Assembly: GCF_019655855.1 (NCBI RefSeq)
Contig: NZ_BPFX01000004.1
Location: 372,001-436,000, forward strand
DNA from: Pseudomonas paralcaligenes
GTDB taxonomy: Bacteria; Pseudomonadota; Gammaproteobacteria; Pseudomonadales; Pseudomonadaceae
Length of the DNA stretch: 64,000 nt
Direction: 5' to 3'
Every line of letters starts with the position of its first letter. The stretch's first letter is position 1. The notes beneath the pieces were generated by a model, which saw only the letters and a list, made by a program, of their open reading frames with translations, made no database searches and was not told the DNA's origin. The position numbers and the translations under genes were made by a program. Positions 17,424-25,738 of the stretch are shown here, in pieces.

Positions 17424-18593
17424 TCATGCCCGTGCTCCGAATGGGGTGGCATCCACGCGCCGGGTGATCTTCTCCCGCACATCCGCAACGGGTTTTTCGA
17501 AGAAGTGGAACACCAGCACCGATACCAGCCACACCAAGGCCAGCCAGAGCAGGACTGCCAGCGCCATGACAGGCCAAGGACTATTCGCTTGCAAGCCCAA
17601 CACGGCTCTGATGCCAAGCAACAATGGAAAATGGCTTAGGTAAAGCGTGTAGGAATACAGGCTGATCCGGGCAACGGCGGTATGCGCCCAACCCTTCTGC
17701 GCTTTCAGCCGGACGATGGCGGGCAGCAGCAGCAGTGTTCCCAGCCCCAGCAACGAGAGGGTACCAGCGTTGATGAGCGAGTAGGTTGCGGAGCTGCCCC
17801 AGCCGCTATGTACAAGCTTCCAGATAGCGGCAAGCCCCAGCACCGTTATGACCAGACCAAGCGCGGCCTTGCCAGCGACCTGACGCTGCCACCACTCTGG
17901 TGCCCAACGGCTCAGTGTGGCAGCCAGCACTCCCCAGCCAGTCGCATCCAGATGATAGATCGTGAGTCTTCTGATTTCGGCATCCCACTGGAAGAACCCT
18001 CTTGGCACCTCATGCATCAGCCGCATCCAGAAGGGCAGGGTGATCAGCAGAAGCGAGGAGAGCAGGAAGGCATTCCGGACCGAGAGCCTCATCAGCCGAG
18101 CGCTCACGAGCACCAGGATCGGCATGATCAGGTAGAACCATTCGTCCACCGCCAGTGACCAGGACTCCCCGAAGAAATGCGGCAGCTTCTCCGGGTAGGC
18201 CAGGTTTTGCAGGAAGAAGACATAGCTCCAGTCGAAGCTGCCGGCATCGGCCAGCACCATGCTCAGTCCCACATTGACCAGAAGGAACAGGTAGTAACAG
18301 GGCAATGTCCGGAACCAGCGACGCAGCCAGAAGTCCCGGCAGGCCGAAAGATGATTCTGCTCCTTTTCGAAGATCCGGATCATCATCGTGCCGATGAGGT
18401 AGCCGCTCAGCACAAACAACCATTCGATGGAAATGACAGCGCTGGCACTCAGATAGGCCGGGCCGCCCTGCCAGACGATCTTGCCCGTCGAGACGAAAAA
18501 CCAAAGAAAACAATGATTCGCCAGAACAATGACGACTGCGAGCGAGCGCAGATAATCCAGGCCCGAATTGCGGGACATGCTTGTGTCACTCAT
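17424..18593 (-). CDS. Acyltransferase 3 family membrane protein
   Basis: This is a second acyltransferase-3 protein, 389 residues, with many helices. Its signature is LDYLRSLAVVIVLANHCFLWF, with WLFVLSGYLIG and ESWSLAVDEWFYLIMPIL. It is clearly distinct from the neighbouring OafA-like protein rather than a duplicate, and the helix order resembles animal-type NRF-6/OafA relatives. A second in-frame ATG sits five codons in. It probably modifies the same exported glycan. It starts 12 bases after the oxygenase gene stop, so the two minus-strand genes may form an operon. Confidence 0.88.
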   Translation of the reverse strand: MSDTSMSRNSGLDYLRSLAVVIVLANHCFLWFFVSTGKIVWQGGPAYLSASAVISIEWLFVLSGYLIGTMMIRIFEKEQNHLSACRDFWLRRWFRTLPCYYLFLLVNVGLSMVLADAGSFDWSYVFFLQNLAYPEKLPHFFGESWSLAVDEWFYLIMPILVLVSARLMRLSVRNAFLLSSLLLITLPFWMRLMHEVPRGFFQWDAEIRRLTIYHLDATGWGVLAATLSRWAPEWWQRQVAGKAALGLVITVLGLAAIWKLVHSGWGSSATYSLINAGTLSLLGLGTLLLLPAIVRLKAQKGWAHTAVARISLYSYTLYLSHFPLLLGIRAVLGLQANSPWPVMALAVLLWLALVWLVSVLVFHFFEKPVADVREKITRRVDATPFGARA

Positions 18594-18605
18594 CCGTGAG
18601 GGCGC

Positions 18606-19409
18606 TCAACGATAGGCGTCAGGGACATCCTGCCAAAGCGTGGCGAAGCCCGGTTCGGCTTCCCCGGCAGGGCGGCCGTTGGTGTAGTAGTAGAGTGCCA
18701 GCGATTTGCGGTAGACCCCCTCGGGACAGGTCAGGGGTTTGGGATGGCCGTGGAAGGAGGTCGCCGTCGTGCTGAAGACCACGCAGCGATTGAGGATCGG
18801 CAGCACGCGCTTGGGTGGCCCTTGCATGGCCGGATCCCAGAGCTCCAGCTCCCCGCCGTACTCCTGGAGCCAGTCCTGGTTCAGGTAGAGCAGGAAGTTG
18901 AGCCGGCGATCCAGGCCGAAATCGCGGTGGCTGGCGAAATCGGCATGTACCTTGAGAAAGCCGCCGCGACCGATCTGGTGGATGCCGGCGCCACGCAGCT
19001 TGGGGTCGGGAATCAGGTCAGCGATGCCCGTCATGCCGGCGAGGAAATCGAGAAAGTAGTGCGAGTTCAGTTCCCAGATCAGTTGCCGGTAGGTGGGAGG
19101 CATGCTCATCAGGTCGCGGATGTTGCGCTTGTCCTTCTGCACGTACTCGCCGGTCTGCTTGTCCTTGTGCGTGGCCTCGTTCCAGATCGGCAGGCTCTGG
19201 TCCTGGGGGTATTCGGCCAGCAGGCGGGCCAGTGTCGCCTCCGGCAGGAAGTCGTCGATGACGATATGGGAGAAAGGCTGATTGTGCTGGTAGAGCGAGG
19301 CAAGTTGGGCCTCGGCGGCTTGCAGTGCGGTGTAGTCGAGTAGCGTGCCAGCCGGGCCATGCGGCTGGTTTTGCGTGTGGGTGAGCTTGGGGAATAATGC
19401 GCTACTCAT
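18606..19409 (-). CDS. 2OG-Fe(II) oxygenase, prolyl-4-hydroxylase-like
   Basis: The protein has 267 residues with a double-stranded beta-helix oxygenase domain: H155-x-D157 in KVHADFASHRD, distal His in TSFHGHPKP (about 220-222), and Arg234 in YRKSLALYYY for 2-oxoglutarate. YGGELELWD is typical of bacterial prolyl-hydroxylase-like oxygenases found in polysaccharide loci. It is the second oxygenase in the locus but of a different family from the PhyH-like one. It is divergent from the sulfatase gene, with starts about 17 bases apart. The substrate is unknown; it may be a sugar or lipid rather than proline. Confidence 0.85.
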   Translation of the reverse strand: MSSALFPKLTHTQNQPHGPAGTLLDYTALQAAEAQLASLYQHNQPFSHIVIDDFLPEATLARLLAEYPQDQSLPIWNEATHKDKQTGEYVQKDKRNIRDLMSMPPTYRQLIWELNSHYFLDFLAGMTGIADLIPDPKLRGAGIHQIGRGGFLKVHADFASHRDFGLDRRLNFLLYLNQDWLQEYGGELELWDPAMQGPPKRVLPILNRCVVFSTTATSFHGHPKPLTCPEGVYRKSLALYYYTNGRPAGEAEPGFATLWQDVPDAYR

Positions 19410-19426
19410 TGGATAGGATTCGACTC

Positions 19427-21313
19427 ATGTGGAATGTTGGCGGCTTGACCTTGCGCGGCTTCGCTTGCACTGCGTTGCTAGGGGTGCTGCTACTGGCGGG
19501 ATGCTCGGATAATAATGATGCCGAACGGCCCAATATTCTATTTATCCTTACGGACGATCTGGGTAATAACGATATATCAAGCTGGGGCGATGATAGCGCT
19601 CCTACTCCAAGTCTCGACGAATTTAGCCGACAGTCCGTGCGATTTCGCAGACACTATACCGATAGCACCTGCTCGCCCAGCCGAGCGGCCCTGCTGACGG
19701 GCCGGCATCCCGTCAGCATCGGCTTCCAGGCGGATGGACTCGGACTCTCCAGCGACCTTGAAACGCTGCCCGAAAGCCTGCGAACGCTGGGCTATCGAAC
19801 AGCCCATGTCGGCAAGTGGCATGTAGGGGAAGCGCTTGAGTACCCGGAAATTCAGCCAGGCCATCATGGCTTCGATTACTGGTTCGGCATGCTCAATCAC
19901 TTCATCCTCCGTGGCCCTGGGGAGAACGGGGAAATTCTTCAACGGCAACCGACCCATGTCGATCCATGGCTGCAGGAAAATGGCGCTCCGCCACAACAGT
20001 ATCAGGGCTATCTCGATGACCTGCTGATCGATAAAGCCATTGAGCTTATGGATGCCGGCGAAGGACAGCCCTGGTTCATCAACCTCTGGCTCTATTCGCC
20101 CCATACGCCCTATCAACCGTCTCCAACGTTTGCCCAACAGTTTCCCGATACGCCCGAGGGGCGCTTTCAGGCGGTGTTGAAGCAGCTCGATCACAATGTC
20201 CAGCGCTTGCTGAAAGCGCTCGAAGAGCGTGGGCTGGCAGAAAACACGATTGTGGTTTTCGCCAGCGACAATGGCGGCCCCAATATTGCGCGAGACAATA
20301 ACTTCCCTCTGCTCGGCAAGAAGGCCACCTACACGGAGGGCGGCGTTCGCAGTCCGTTGTGGTTGATCTGGCCTCATCACTATGAAAATGCCGATATCGT
20401 TGCGCCAACCCATATCACCGATCTCTACCCGACGCTCCTGACCCTGGCAGGTGGCACCGCTCCGGAAGGAATCATGGGAAGAAGCCTGCGACCTCTACTG
20501 GAGGGCTCTTCCTTGCCCGAGCCGAGAGGCTACTACTGGATGTCGGACAGTGGGCGCCTGGGCATGGCGTATGGGGGGCATCTCTTTGATCGGGCATCGA
20601 TCTTCTACAGGGACGTTCTCGGTGGTTTTAAAGATGGCCGGATGACTGCCGCCATTGGCGCCCCGCAGCCAAGCGGGAACGTACCCGACTCGCTCGACCA
20701 GCCCCAGGCCAATGCCTTGATGAAGAAGGAGGAGCGCAAATTGCGTGAGCCGTCTTTCAACTGGCAGCCAGCCGGCAACGGGCAGCCTGCGATGTTGACG
20801 GGCAGGGACTTCCAGCGCGCCCCGGTCTTCGGTGGTTTCAGCATGGGCTTTGCACTCGGTAAGCCGGCAAGGACACCCCAGGTGCAGACGTTACTGGAGC
20901 AAGAAGGGATCTGGCGCCTGGACTTGCTTGCCGACGGCCGGCTCCTGGTAGCACATGGCGATGTCGAGCAAATCAGCGAGCCCCTGCAAGCTGCCCACAG
21001 TGCCTGCAACAGCCTGGTGGTCAGCGTGCACGTGAAGCCTGCCAGCACCTTTCCCTTCCCCGGTCCAGCCAGCTCCCGACTCGCCTTGTACTGGAATGGC
21101 CACGTACTGCTCGACAGCGAGCGTGTCTTGCAGCGGCCCGGATCAGGCCAGGGGCTTGCCAACCCTACCTATATCGGAAGTGGAGTCGATGGCGCGCGTC
21201 CATATCTCGGCGAGGTGCTGGGCAAGCCGATAGCCATCAATAAACTCCTGCTGCCGGAGCAAGAGGGGTATGGCCTGCCCGACCTGATTGCGGAACTCTG
21301 CCCAGGAGTGTGA
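19427..21313 (+). CDS. Lipoprotein sulfatase (formylglycine-dependent, C-type)
   Basis: This protein has about 628 residues. A lipoprotein signal ends LLLAGC (Cys26), so it is membrane-anchored and faces the periplasm. The sulfatase core shows NILFILTDD (metal aspartates 43-44), the activation motif CSPSR with Cys82 destined for formylglycine, VGKWHVGE, FASDNGGPN and YTEGGVRSP. A C-terminal extension of about 150 residues follows the catalytic domain. An earlier in-frame ATG at 19397 would overlap the divergent gene; the ATG at 19427 gives a clean signal peptide. It hydrolyses sulfate esters, perhaps trimming or recycling a sulfated glycan. No formylglycine-generating enzyme is seen here. Confidence 0.9.
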   Translation: MWNVGGLTLRGFACTALLGVLLLAGCSDNNDAERPNILFILTDDLGNNDISSWGDDSAPTPSLDEFSRQSVRFRRHYTDSTCSPSRAALLTGRHPVSIGFQADGLGLSSDLETLPESLRTLGYRTAHVGKWHVGEALEYPEIQPGHHGFDYWFGMLNHFILRGPGENGEILQRQPTHVDPWLQENGAPPQQYQGYLDDLLIDKAIELMDAGEGQPWFINLWLYSPHTPYQPSPTFAQQFPDTPEGRFQAVLKQLDHNVQRLLKALEERGLAENTIVVFASDNGGPNIARDNNFPLLGKKATYTEGGVRSPLWLIWPHHYENADIVAPTHITDLYPTLLTLAGGTAPEGIMGRSLRPLLEGSSLPEPRGYYWMSDSGRLGMAYGGHLFDRASIFYRDVLGGFKDGRMTAAIGAPQPSGNVPDSLDQPQANALMKKEERKLREPSFNWQPAGNGQPAMLTGRDFQRAPVFGGFSMGFALGKPARTPQVQTLLEQEGIWRLDLLADGRLLVAHGDVEQISEPLQAAHSACNSLVVSVHVKPASTFPFPGPASSRLALYWNGHVLLDSERVLQRPGSGQGLANPTYIGSGVDGARPYLGEVLGKPIAINKLLLPEQEGYGLPDLIAELCPGV

Positions 21314-21339
21314 TGGGTGCACCTTGAGTGGAACGCCTG

Positions 21340-23589
21340 ATGAAAGGGTGGCGGTGGCTGGCGTACGGCTTCGTCCTGTTGCTGCTGGCGGCGAGCCTAG
21401 GGTTATGGTTCGGAGCCGACTCATCCCGGCCGGAACCCTCAGTGCCGGCTGCTGAGTGGGTTGCGGAAAGCAGTTGTCAGAGCTGTCACCAACCACAACA
21501 CCAAGCCTGGCTGGGGTCCCATCACCAGTTGGCCATGCAACCGGCCAGCGAGCAGGCGGTGCTTGGCGACTTCGCCGATCGGCAGGTCTCCGGGGTGGAT
21601 GGCGGCAGCCGGTTTTTCCGCAAGGATGATGGTTTCTGGATAAACACCACGGGAGCGGACGGCCTGAAGGCGGACTTCCGCGTCGCCTATGCAATAGGGG
21701 TGGAACCCCTGCAACAGTATTTGCTGGAACTGCCAGGCGGGCACCTCCAGGCATTCACCATGGCGTGGGATACGCGGGAGCAACGCTGGTTCGATCTCTA
21801 CCCCGATCAACAGGCCAGACCTGGCGAAATGCTGCATTGGGCCGGCTTGAACCAGAACGCGAACTTCATGTGCATCGACTGCCACAGCACAGGCTTCCGG
21901 CGTAACTATGACGCGGCCACACAGAGCTATTCCAGCCATTGGCAGGCGCTTGGAGTAGGTTGCCAGAGTTGCCACGGGCCGGCGTCCGGCCACCTGGAGT
22001 GGACACGCAAGGCGGATGCCGATGGCCGTTATGGATTTGCCAGGTCTCTGAAGAGCGGGGACACGCTGCAGGAGGTGGAAACCTGCGGTCGCTGCCATAG
22101 CCGGCGTGCGGCACTGGGGGATGGCTATCGGCATGCTGGACGTCTGATGGACGATTTCCTGCCCCATGTCCTCACCCCGGTTCTCAATGAGATCGATGGC
22201 AAGATCAAGGACGAAGTCTTCGAGTACGGCTCTTTCGTCCAGAGTCGCATGTACGCCGCCGGGGTGCGCTGCTCGGACTGCCACGACCCGCATGCCGGAA
22301 CTTTGCGGGCCACCGGTAATGCGCTTTGTACCCAGTGCCACAACCCCTCGGGGCAGGCTGTCCGCGGAGGTATTACCGCCGACGGCCTGAGCGCCAGGGA
22401 TTACGACTCGCCGGCTCACCACAAGCATGCGCAGGGAACGACCGCAGCCCAGTGCATCAGTTGCCATATGCCGGGCCGCTACTACATGGTCAATGATCTG
22501 CGCCATGATCATAGCTTCAGCGTGCCGAATCCCGTGCAGGCGATAGTGCTGGGGCACAAGGATGCCTGCCTGAATTGTCACCAGGACATGCCTGGGGAAA
22601 GGCTGGCCGAACAGTTCGGGCGGCTCTTCGACAACCCCGCGCCTCGCGATGGTGGCTATGCGGCAGCCCTGTTCAGTGTCAGGCATGGGCAGGCAGGGGC
22701 GACCAAGGTGCTGCTGGAGCAGTTGGCGCGCAGCGACCTGCCGGCCATTCGCAGGGCTACCCTACTGGTTGAATTGCCCCGCTACCCATCCGCGCGCGCG
22801 ACGCTGGCCGCTCGCGAGGCGCTGCGCAATGAAGCGCCGCAGGTGCGTGAGCAGGCCGTGGAGGCGCTGAGCAGGCTGTTGCCGGATAGGCAACTGAGCA
22901 AGACCCTGGCCCCGCTGCTGACCGATCCGGTCAAGGCGGTACGTATCGCCTCGGCATGGGCGCTGGCTCAGTTGCCGCTGCCAGCCGGCCATGAGCCTGA
23001 AGGCTTCGCCCAGGCGCTGGACGAATACGAGCAGGTGCAGCAGGCGTTGCGCGAGCGGCCAGACGCCCTTCTGAATCTGGCCATGCTCTATCAGGCGCGC
23101 GGCGAGTTGCATCAGGTGGAGCCGGCGTTGCGCGAGGCCTTGCTGCGCGATGCGGGCTTTCATCCCGTTCGCACTGCATTGGCCCAGCTACTGGAGGACC
23201 AGGGACGTGTTCAGGCCGCCCAGGCGTTGCTGCAAGAGGGCTTGCAACAAGGTGACAGCGCGGCGTTGCAATATGCCATCGGCATGACCTGGGTGCGGCA
23301 ACGACAACCAGCCAAAGCGCTGGCAGCCTTGCGCCGTGCCCATGAACAGGAACGCGAGCAGGCCGAGTATCGCTATGCCTACGCGCTTGGGTTGTATGAA
23401 AGCGGGCAGCCTGAACAGGCCATCGAGCTGCTTGAGCAGGGGCTGGCAGAAGATCCTTCCAATAGGACTATACGCCAGGCCCTGCTGGCCTACGCGCAAC
23501 GCGCCGGTGATCGGGACAAGGTGCAGGCGCTTGTTCATGGCCTGCAGTCCATCAATCCCGAGGACCCGCTCCTGCGGCATACATGGTGA
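21340..23589 (+). CDS. Octaheme c-type cytochrome with HEAT/TPR-like C-terminal repeats
   Basis: This protein has about 749 residues. One N-terminal membrane segment (AYGFVLLLLAASLGLWF) would export it to the periplasm as a signal or anchor. Eight CxxCH heme sites are visible: CQSCH, CIDCH, CQSCH, CGRCH, CSDCH, CTQCH, CISCH and CLNCH. The second half has HEAT-like helical pairs (VREQAVEALSRLL, VRIASAWALAQLP) then TPR-like repeats (ALGLYESGQPEQAIELLEQGL). It probably performs redox chemistry in a protein complex. It starts 26 bases after the sulfatase stop, so the two are probably co-transcribed. A GTG at 21328 is an alternative start. Confidence 0.87.
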   Translation: MKGWRWLAYGFVLLLLAASLGLWFGADSSRPEPSVPAAEWVAESSCQSCHQPQHQAWLGSHHQLAMQPASEQAVLGDFADRQVSGVDGGSRFFRKDDGFWINTTGADGLKADFRVAYAIGVEPLQQYLLELPGGHLQAFTMAWDTREQRWFDLYPDQQARPGEMLHWAGLNQNANFMCIDCHSTGFRRNYDAATQSYSSHWQALGVGCQSCHGPASGHLEWTRKADADGRYGFARSLKSGDTLQEVETCGRCHSRRAALGDGYRHAGRLMDDFLPHVLTPVLNEIDGKIKDEVFEYGSFVQSRMYAAGVRCSDCHDPHAGTLRATGNALCTQCHNPSGQAVRGGITADGLSARDYDSPAHHKHAQGTTAAQCISCHMPGRYYMVNDLRHDHSFSVPNPVQAIVLGHKDACLNCHQDMPGERLAEQFGRLFDNPAPRDGGYAAALFSVRHGQAGATKVLLEQLARSDLPAIRRATLLVELPRYPSARATLAAREALRNEAPQVREQAVEALSRLLPDRQLSKTLAPLLTDPVKAVRIASAWALAQLPLPAGHEPEGFAQALDEYEQVQQALRERPDALLNLAMLYQARGELHQVEPALREALLRDAGFHPVRTALAQLLEDQGRVQAAQALLQEGLQQGDSAALQYAIGMTWVRQRQPAKALAALRRAHEQEREQAEYRYAYALGLYESGQPEQAIELLEQGLAEDPSNRTIRQALLAYAQRAGDRDKVQALVHGLQSINPEDPLLRHTW

Positions 23590-23806
23590 ATCGTGATTCC
23601 ACCATTGAAAATCTTGGGGATTCCATCCGCTCGCTATCACTGACAGTCTCATGCAGACCCGTCTCACCTCAACGAGCAATAGCGAGTTCTGGAGGGGTCA
23701 ATCGGGTCACGGGCTGCAGTCTGCCCGTTACTCTGAGCCGTCGGGCCGCCGAGGCTTGATGCCTTGCACGCACGGCATGCCGAATTCGGCACACCGCGCG
23801 AATGGC

Positions 23807-24007
23807 TCAAGCCGCGTGACGCTGCGGGCCGCGCGCAATGGGCAGGAAATCGGCGGGGATCAGATCGGGATAGCCACCGAGCTCCTGCTGCAGCCGGCGC
23901 TGTTCGGCGTAGTCCTCGATGGCACGGCGGAAAGCCATGCGGCGCTGGTCTTCCAGCTTGCGGCGGGTCTTGCTGTCGTGGACGGGTCCTTCGAGATGCA
24001 GGTTCAT
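23807..24007 (-). CDS. Small charged conserved-looking hypothetical protein
   Basis: This 66-residue ORF encodes a strongly charged helical peptide (KTRRKLEDQRRMAFRRAIED, then QQELGGYPDLIPADF). The composition is protein-like and recalls short Pseudomonas hypothetical proteins; I think a PA3496-type family is possible but cannot confirm it. No convincing ribosome site is seen upstream. It is the only plausible gene in 23590-24131; the rest of that stretch shows nothing recognisable beyond short inverted repeats. Confidence 0.5.
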   Translation of the reverse strand: MNLHLEGPVHDSKTRRKLEDQRRMAFRRAIEDYAEQRRLQQELGGYPDLIPADFLPIARGPQRHAA

Positions 24008-24131
24008 CGCGGCGCTCTTGGTCCGTTTACCGGGAGCTCAGCTTGCGCGGGCCGCATGACGCTACGGTGAAGCCGGCATGAATACTTCGCGACAACGTCC
24101 ACCGTTGCCCTCGTCCACGGCGCACGCATAG

Positions 24132-24150
24132 AATGAGATAAATTCTCATT
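24132..24150. promoter_or_regulatory. Fur-box-like palindrome upstream of fecI module 1
   Basis: The 19-bp sequence AATGAGATAAATTCTCATT is a palindrome with perfect 7-bp arms and a good match to the Fur consensus. It lies 35 bases before the sigma-factor start, as expected for iron-repressed fecI genes. Confidence 0.75.
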
Positions 24151-24185
24151 TGATCGGCCGGCGCAGGCCGCCAGGGATGTCCGTC

Positions 24186-24698
24186 ATGTGCCCCGCCGAT
24201 ACGTCGCCCGACCACCGCTTCCGTCAACTCTACAGCGACCACCACGGCTGGCTGCGCAACTGGTTGCGCCAGCGCCTGGGCAACACCGCCGATGCGGCCG
24301 ACCTGGCGCAGGACACGTTCATCCGCCTGCTCACCTCACGGCCGGTCGACATCGCCGCGCCACGCGCCTACCTGGCCACCGTGGCCAACCGCCTGCTGAT
24401 CAACCTGTATCGCCGCCGCTCGCTGGAACAGGCCTACCTCGACGCACTGGCCAGCCTGGCGGAAGACGAGGGTCCCTGCCTGGAAAGCCAGGCGCTGATA
24501 CTGGAAGCCCTGCACGAGGTGGACCGGGTGCTCGCGCGCCTGCCGGCCAACGTGCGCAAGGCCTTCCTGATGTCGCAGCTGGAAGGCCATACCCAGGAAG
24601 AGATCGCCGCACACCTGGGCATCCACGTGCGCTCGGTACAGCGCCACCTGGCACGGGCCTACGAGGAATGCATCATGCTCGCCGCGGAGCTGCCGTGA
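24186..24698 (+). CDS. ECF sigma factor, FecI-type (module 1)
   Basis: This 170-residue ECF sigma factor has region 2 (RQLYSDHHGWLRNWLRQRL, DLAQDTFIRLL, RRRSLEQAYLD) and region 4 (LPANVRKAFLMSQLEGHTQEEIAAHLGIHVRSVQRHLARA). It would direct transcription of the adjacent receptor gene when released by its FecR partner. The ATG at 24186 has AGGGA nine bases ahead; in-frame starts at 24177 and 24150 are less well placed. Its stop overlaps the GTG start of fecR by 3 bases. The Fur-like box upstream implies iron repression. Confidence 0.92.
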   Translation: MCPADTSPDHRFRQLYSDHHGWLRNWLRQRLGNTADAADLAQDTFIRLLTSRPVDIAAPRAYLATVANRLLINLYRRRSLEQAYLDALASLAEDEGPCLESQALILEALHEVDRVLARLPANVRKAFLMSQLEGHTQEEIAAHLGIHVRSVQRHLARAYEECIMLAAELP

Positions 24699-25645
24699 GC
24701 GCCCAGCCCCTCGACCGCCGCATCGCACGCGAGGCCGCGCGCTGGTTCGTGCACCTGTAGGGCGCGGCCAGCGAGCAGGACCGCGCCGACTGCGAGCGCT
24801 GGCGCGCCAGCCACGCCGACCACGAACGCGCCTGGCAGCTGGCCGCGCGCTTCCATGCGCGCCTGGGCGAGATCCCCACCGAGCTCGGCGTGCAGGCGCT
24901 GGACCGCCCGCAGGCGGACCGTCGCGAAACCCTCAAGCTGCTGACGCTGCTGATCGTCGCCGCACCTCTCGGCGTGGCCGGCTATCGCGGCCTGCCCTGG
25001 CGCACCTGGACCGCCGACGAGCGAACCGCCGTCGGCGAATCGCGCGAACTGCCCCTGCCCGACGGCACACGCGTCCGGCTCAACACCGACAGCGCCCTGG
25101 ACGTGGTCTACGACGAGACCCGGCGCCTGCTGCGCCTGTGGGCCGGCGAAATCCGCGTGGACAGCGCGGCGGACGCCGCCGGGCGTCCGCTGCTGGTGGC
25201 GACCGCCGAAGGTACGCTGCGCCCGGTGGGCACGACGTTCACCGTGCGCCAGCTCGACGGCGAGACGCGGGTTGCGGTGCTCGAAGGCGCCGTCGAGCTG
25301 CGCCCGCTCCACGCGTCCCAGCCGACCCTGCTGCCGGCCGGCAGCCAGGCCCGCTTCGACGACAGCCGGGTCGAGCCACCGGAGGCGCTGCAAAGCCAGG
25401 CCAGCGACTGGAGCCACGGCGTGCTGCGCGCCGAGAAGATGCGCCTGGCGGATTTCGCCGCCGAGCTTGGCCGCTACCGCCCCGGCCTGCTGCGCTGCGA
25501 CCCGGAGGTGGCCGAGCTGCGCATCTCCGGCGCCTTCCAGCTCGCCGACACCGACCTGGCGCTGGCCGCGCTGGCCCGTACCCTGCCCGTGGACATCCGC
25601 TACCGCACCCGCTACTGGGTGACCATCGCGCCGCGCGAAGGCTGA
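24695..25645 (+). pseudogene. FecR-type anti-sigma/sigma regulator (module 1) interrupted by an in-frame amber codon
   Basis: Read in frame from the GTG at 24695, the protein begins VSAQPLDRRIAREAARWFVHL and then meets TAG at 24758-24760 (codon 22). The same frame continues without another stop to 25645: ASHADHERAWQLAARF completes the DUF4880 sigma-binding domain. A membrane helix (LKLLTLLIVAAPLGVAGY), a FecR domain and the C-terminal RTRYWVTIAP tail follow. Other FecRs in the window have a normal sense codon at this point; CAG to TAG is the simplest change. Reinitiation, for example at GTG 24890, would lose the sigma-binding region. It could also be a sequencing error. Confidence 0.8.
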
Positions 25646-25738
25646 TCGGGCCGGCAAACGGGAATCGTTGTCGCCTTTTCTGCCACTGGCGTGTCCTCCC
25701 CGTAAACACAGCCAACACCGATCGACGGGGAACACACG

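Noticed and set aside
23630..23686. CTCGCTAT/ATAGCGAG inverted repeat as an attachment site or mobile-element end
   Set aside because: The 8-bp arms are short, there is no target duplication, and no integrase or transposase gene is in the window.
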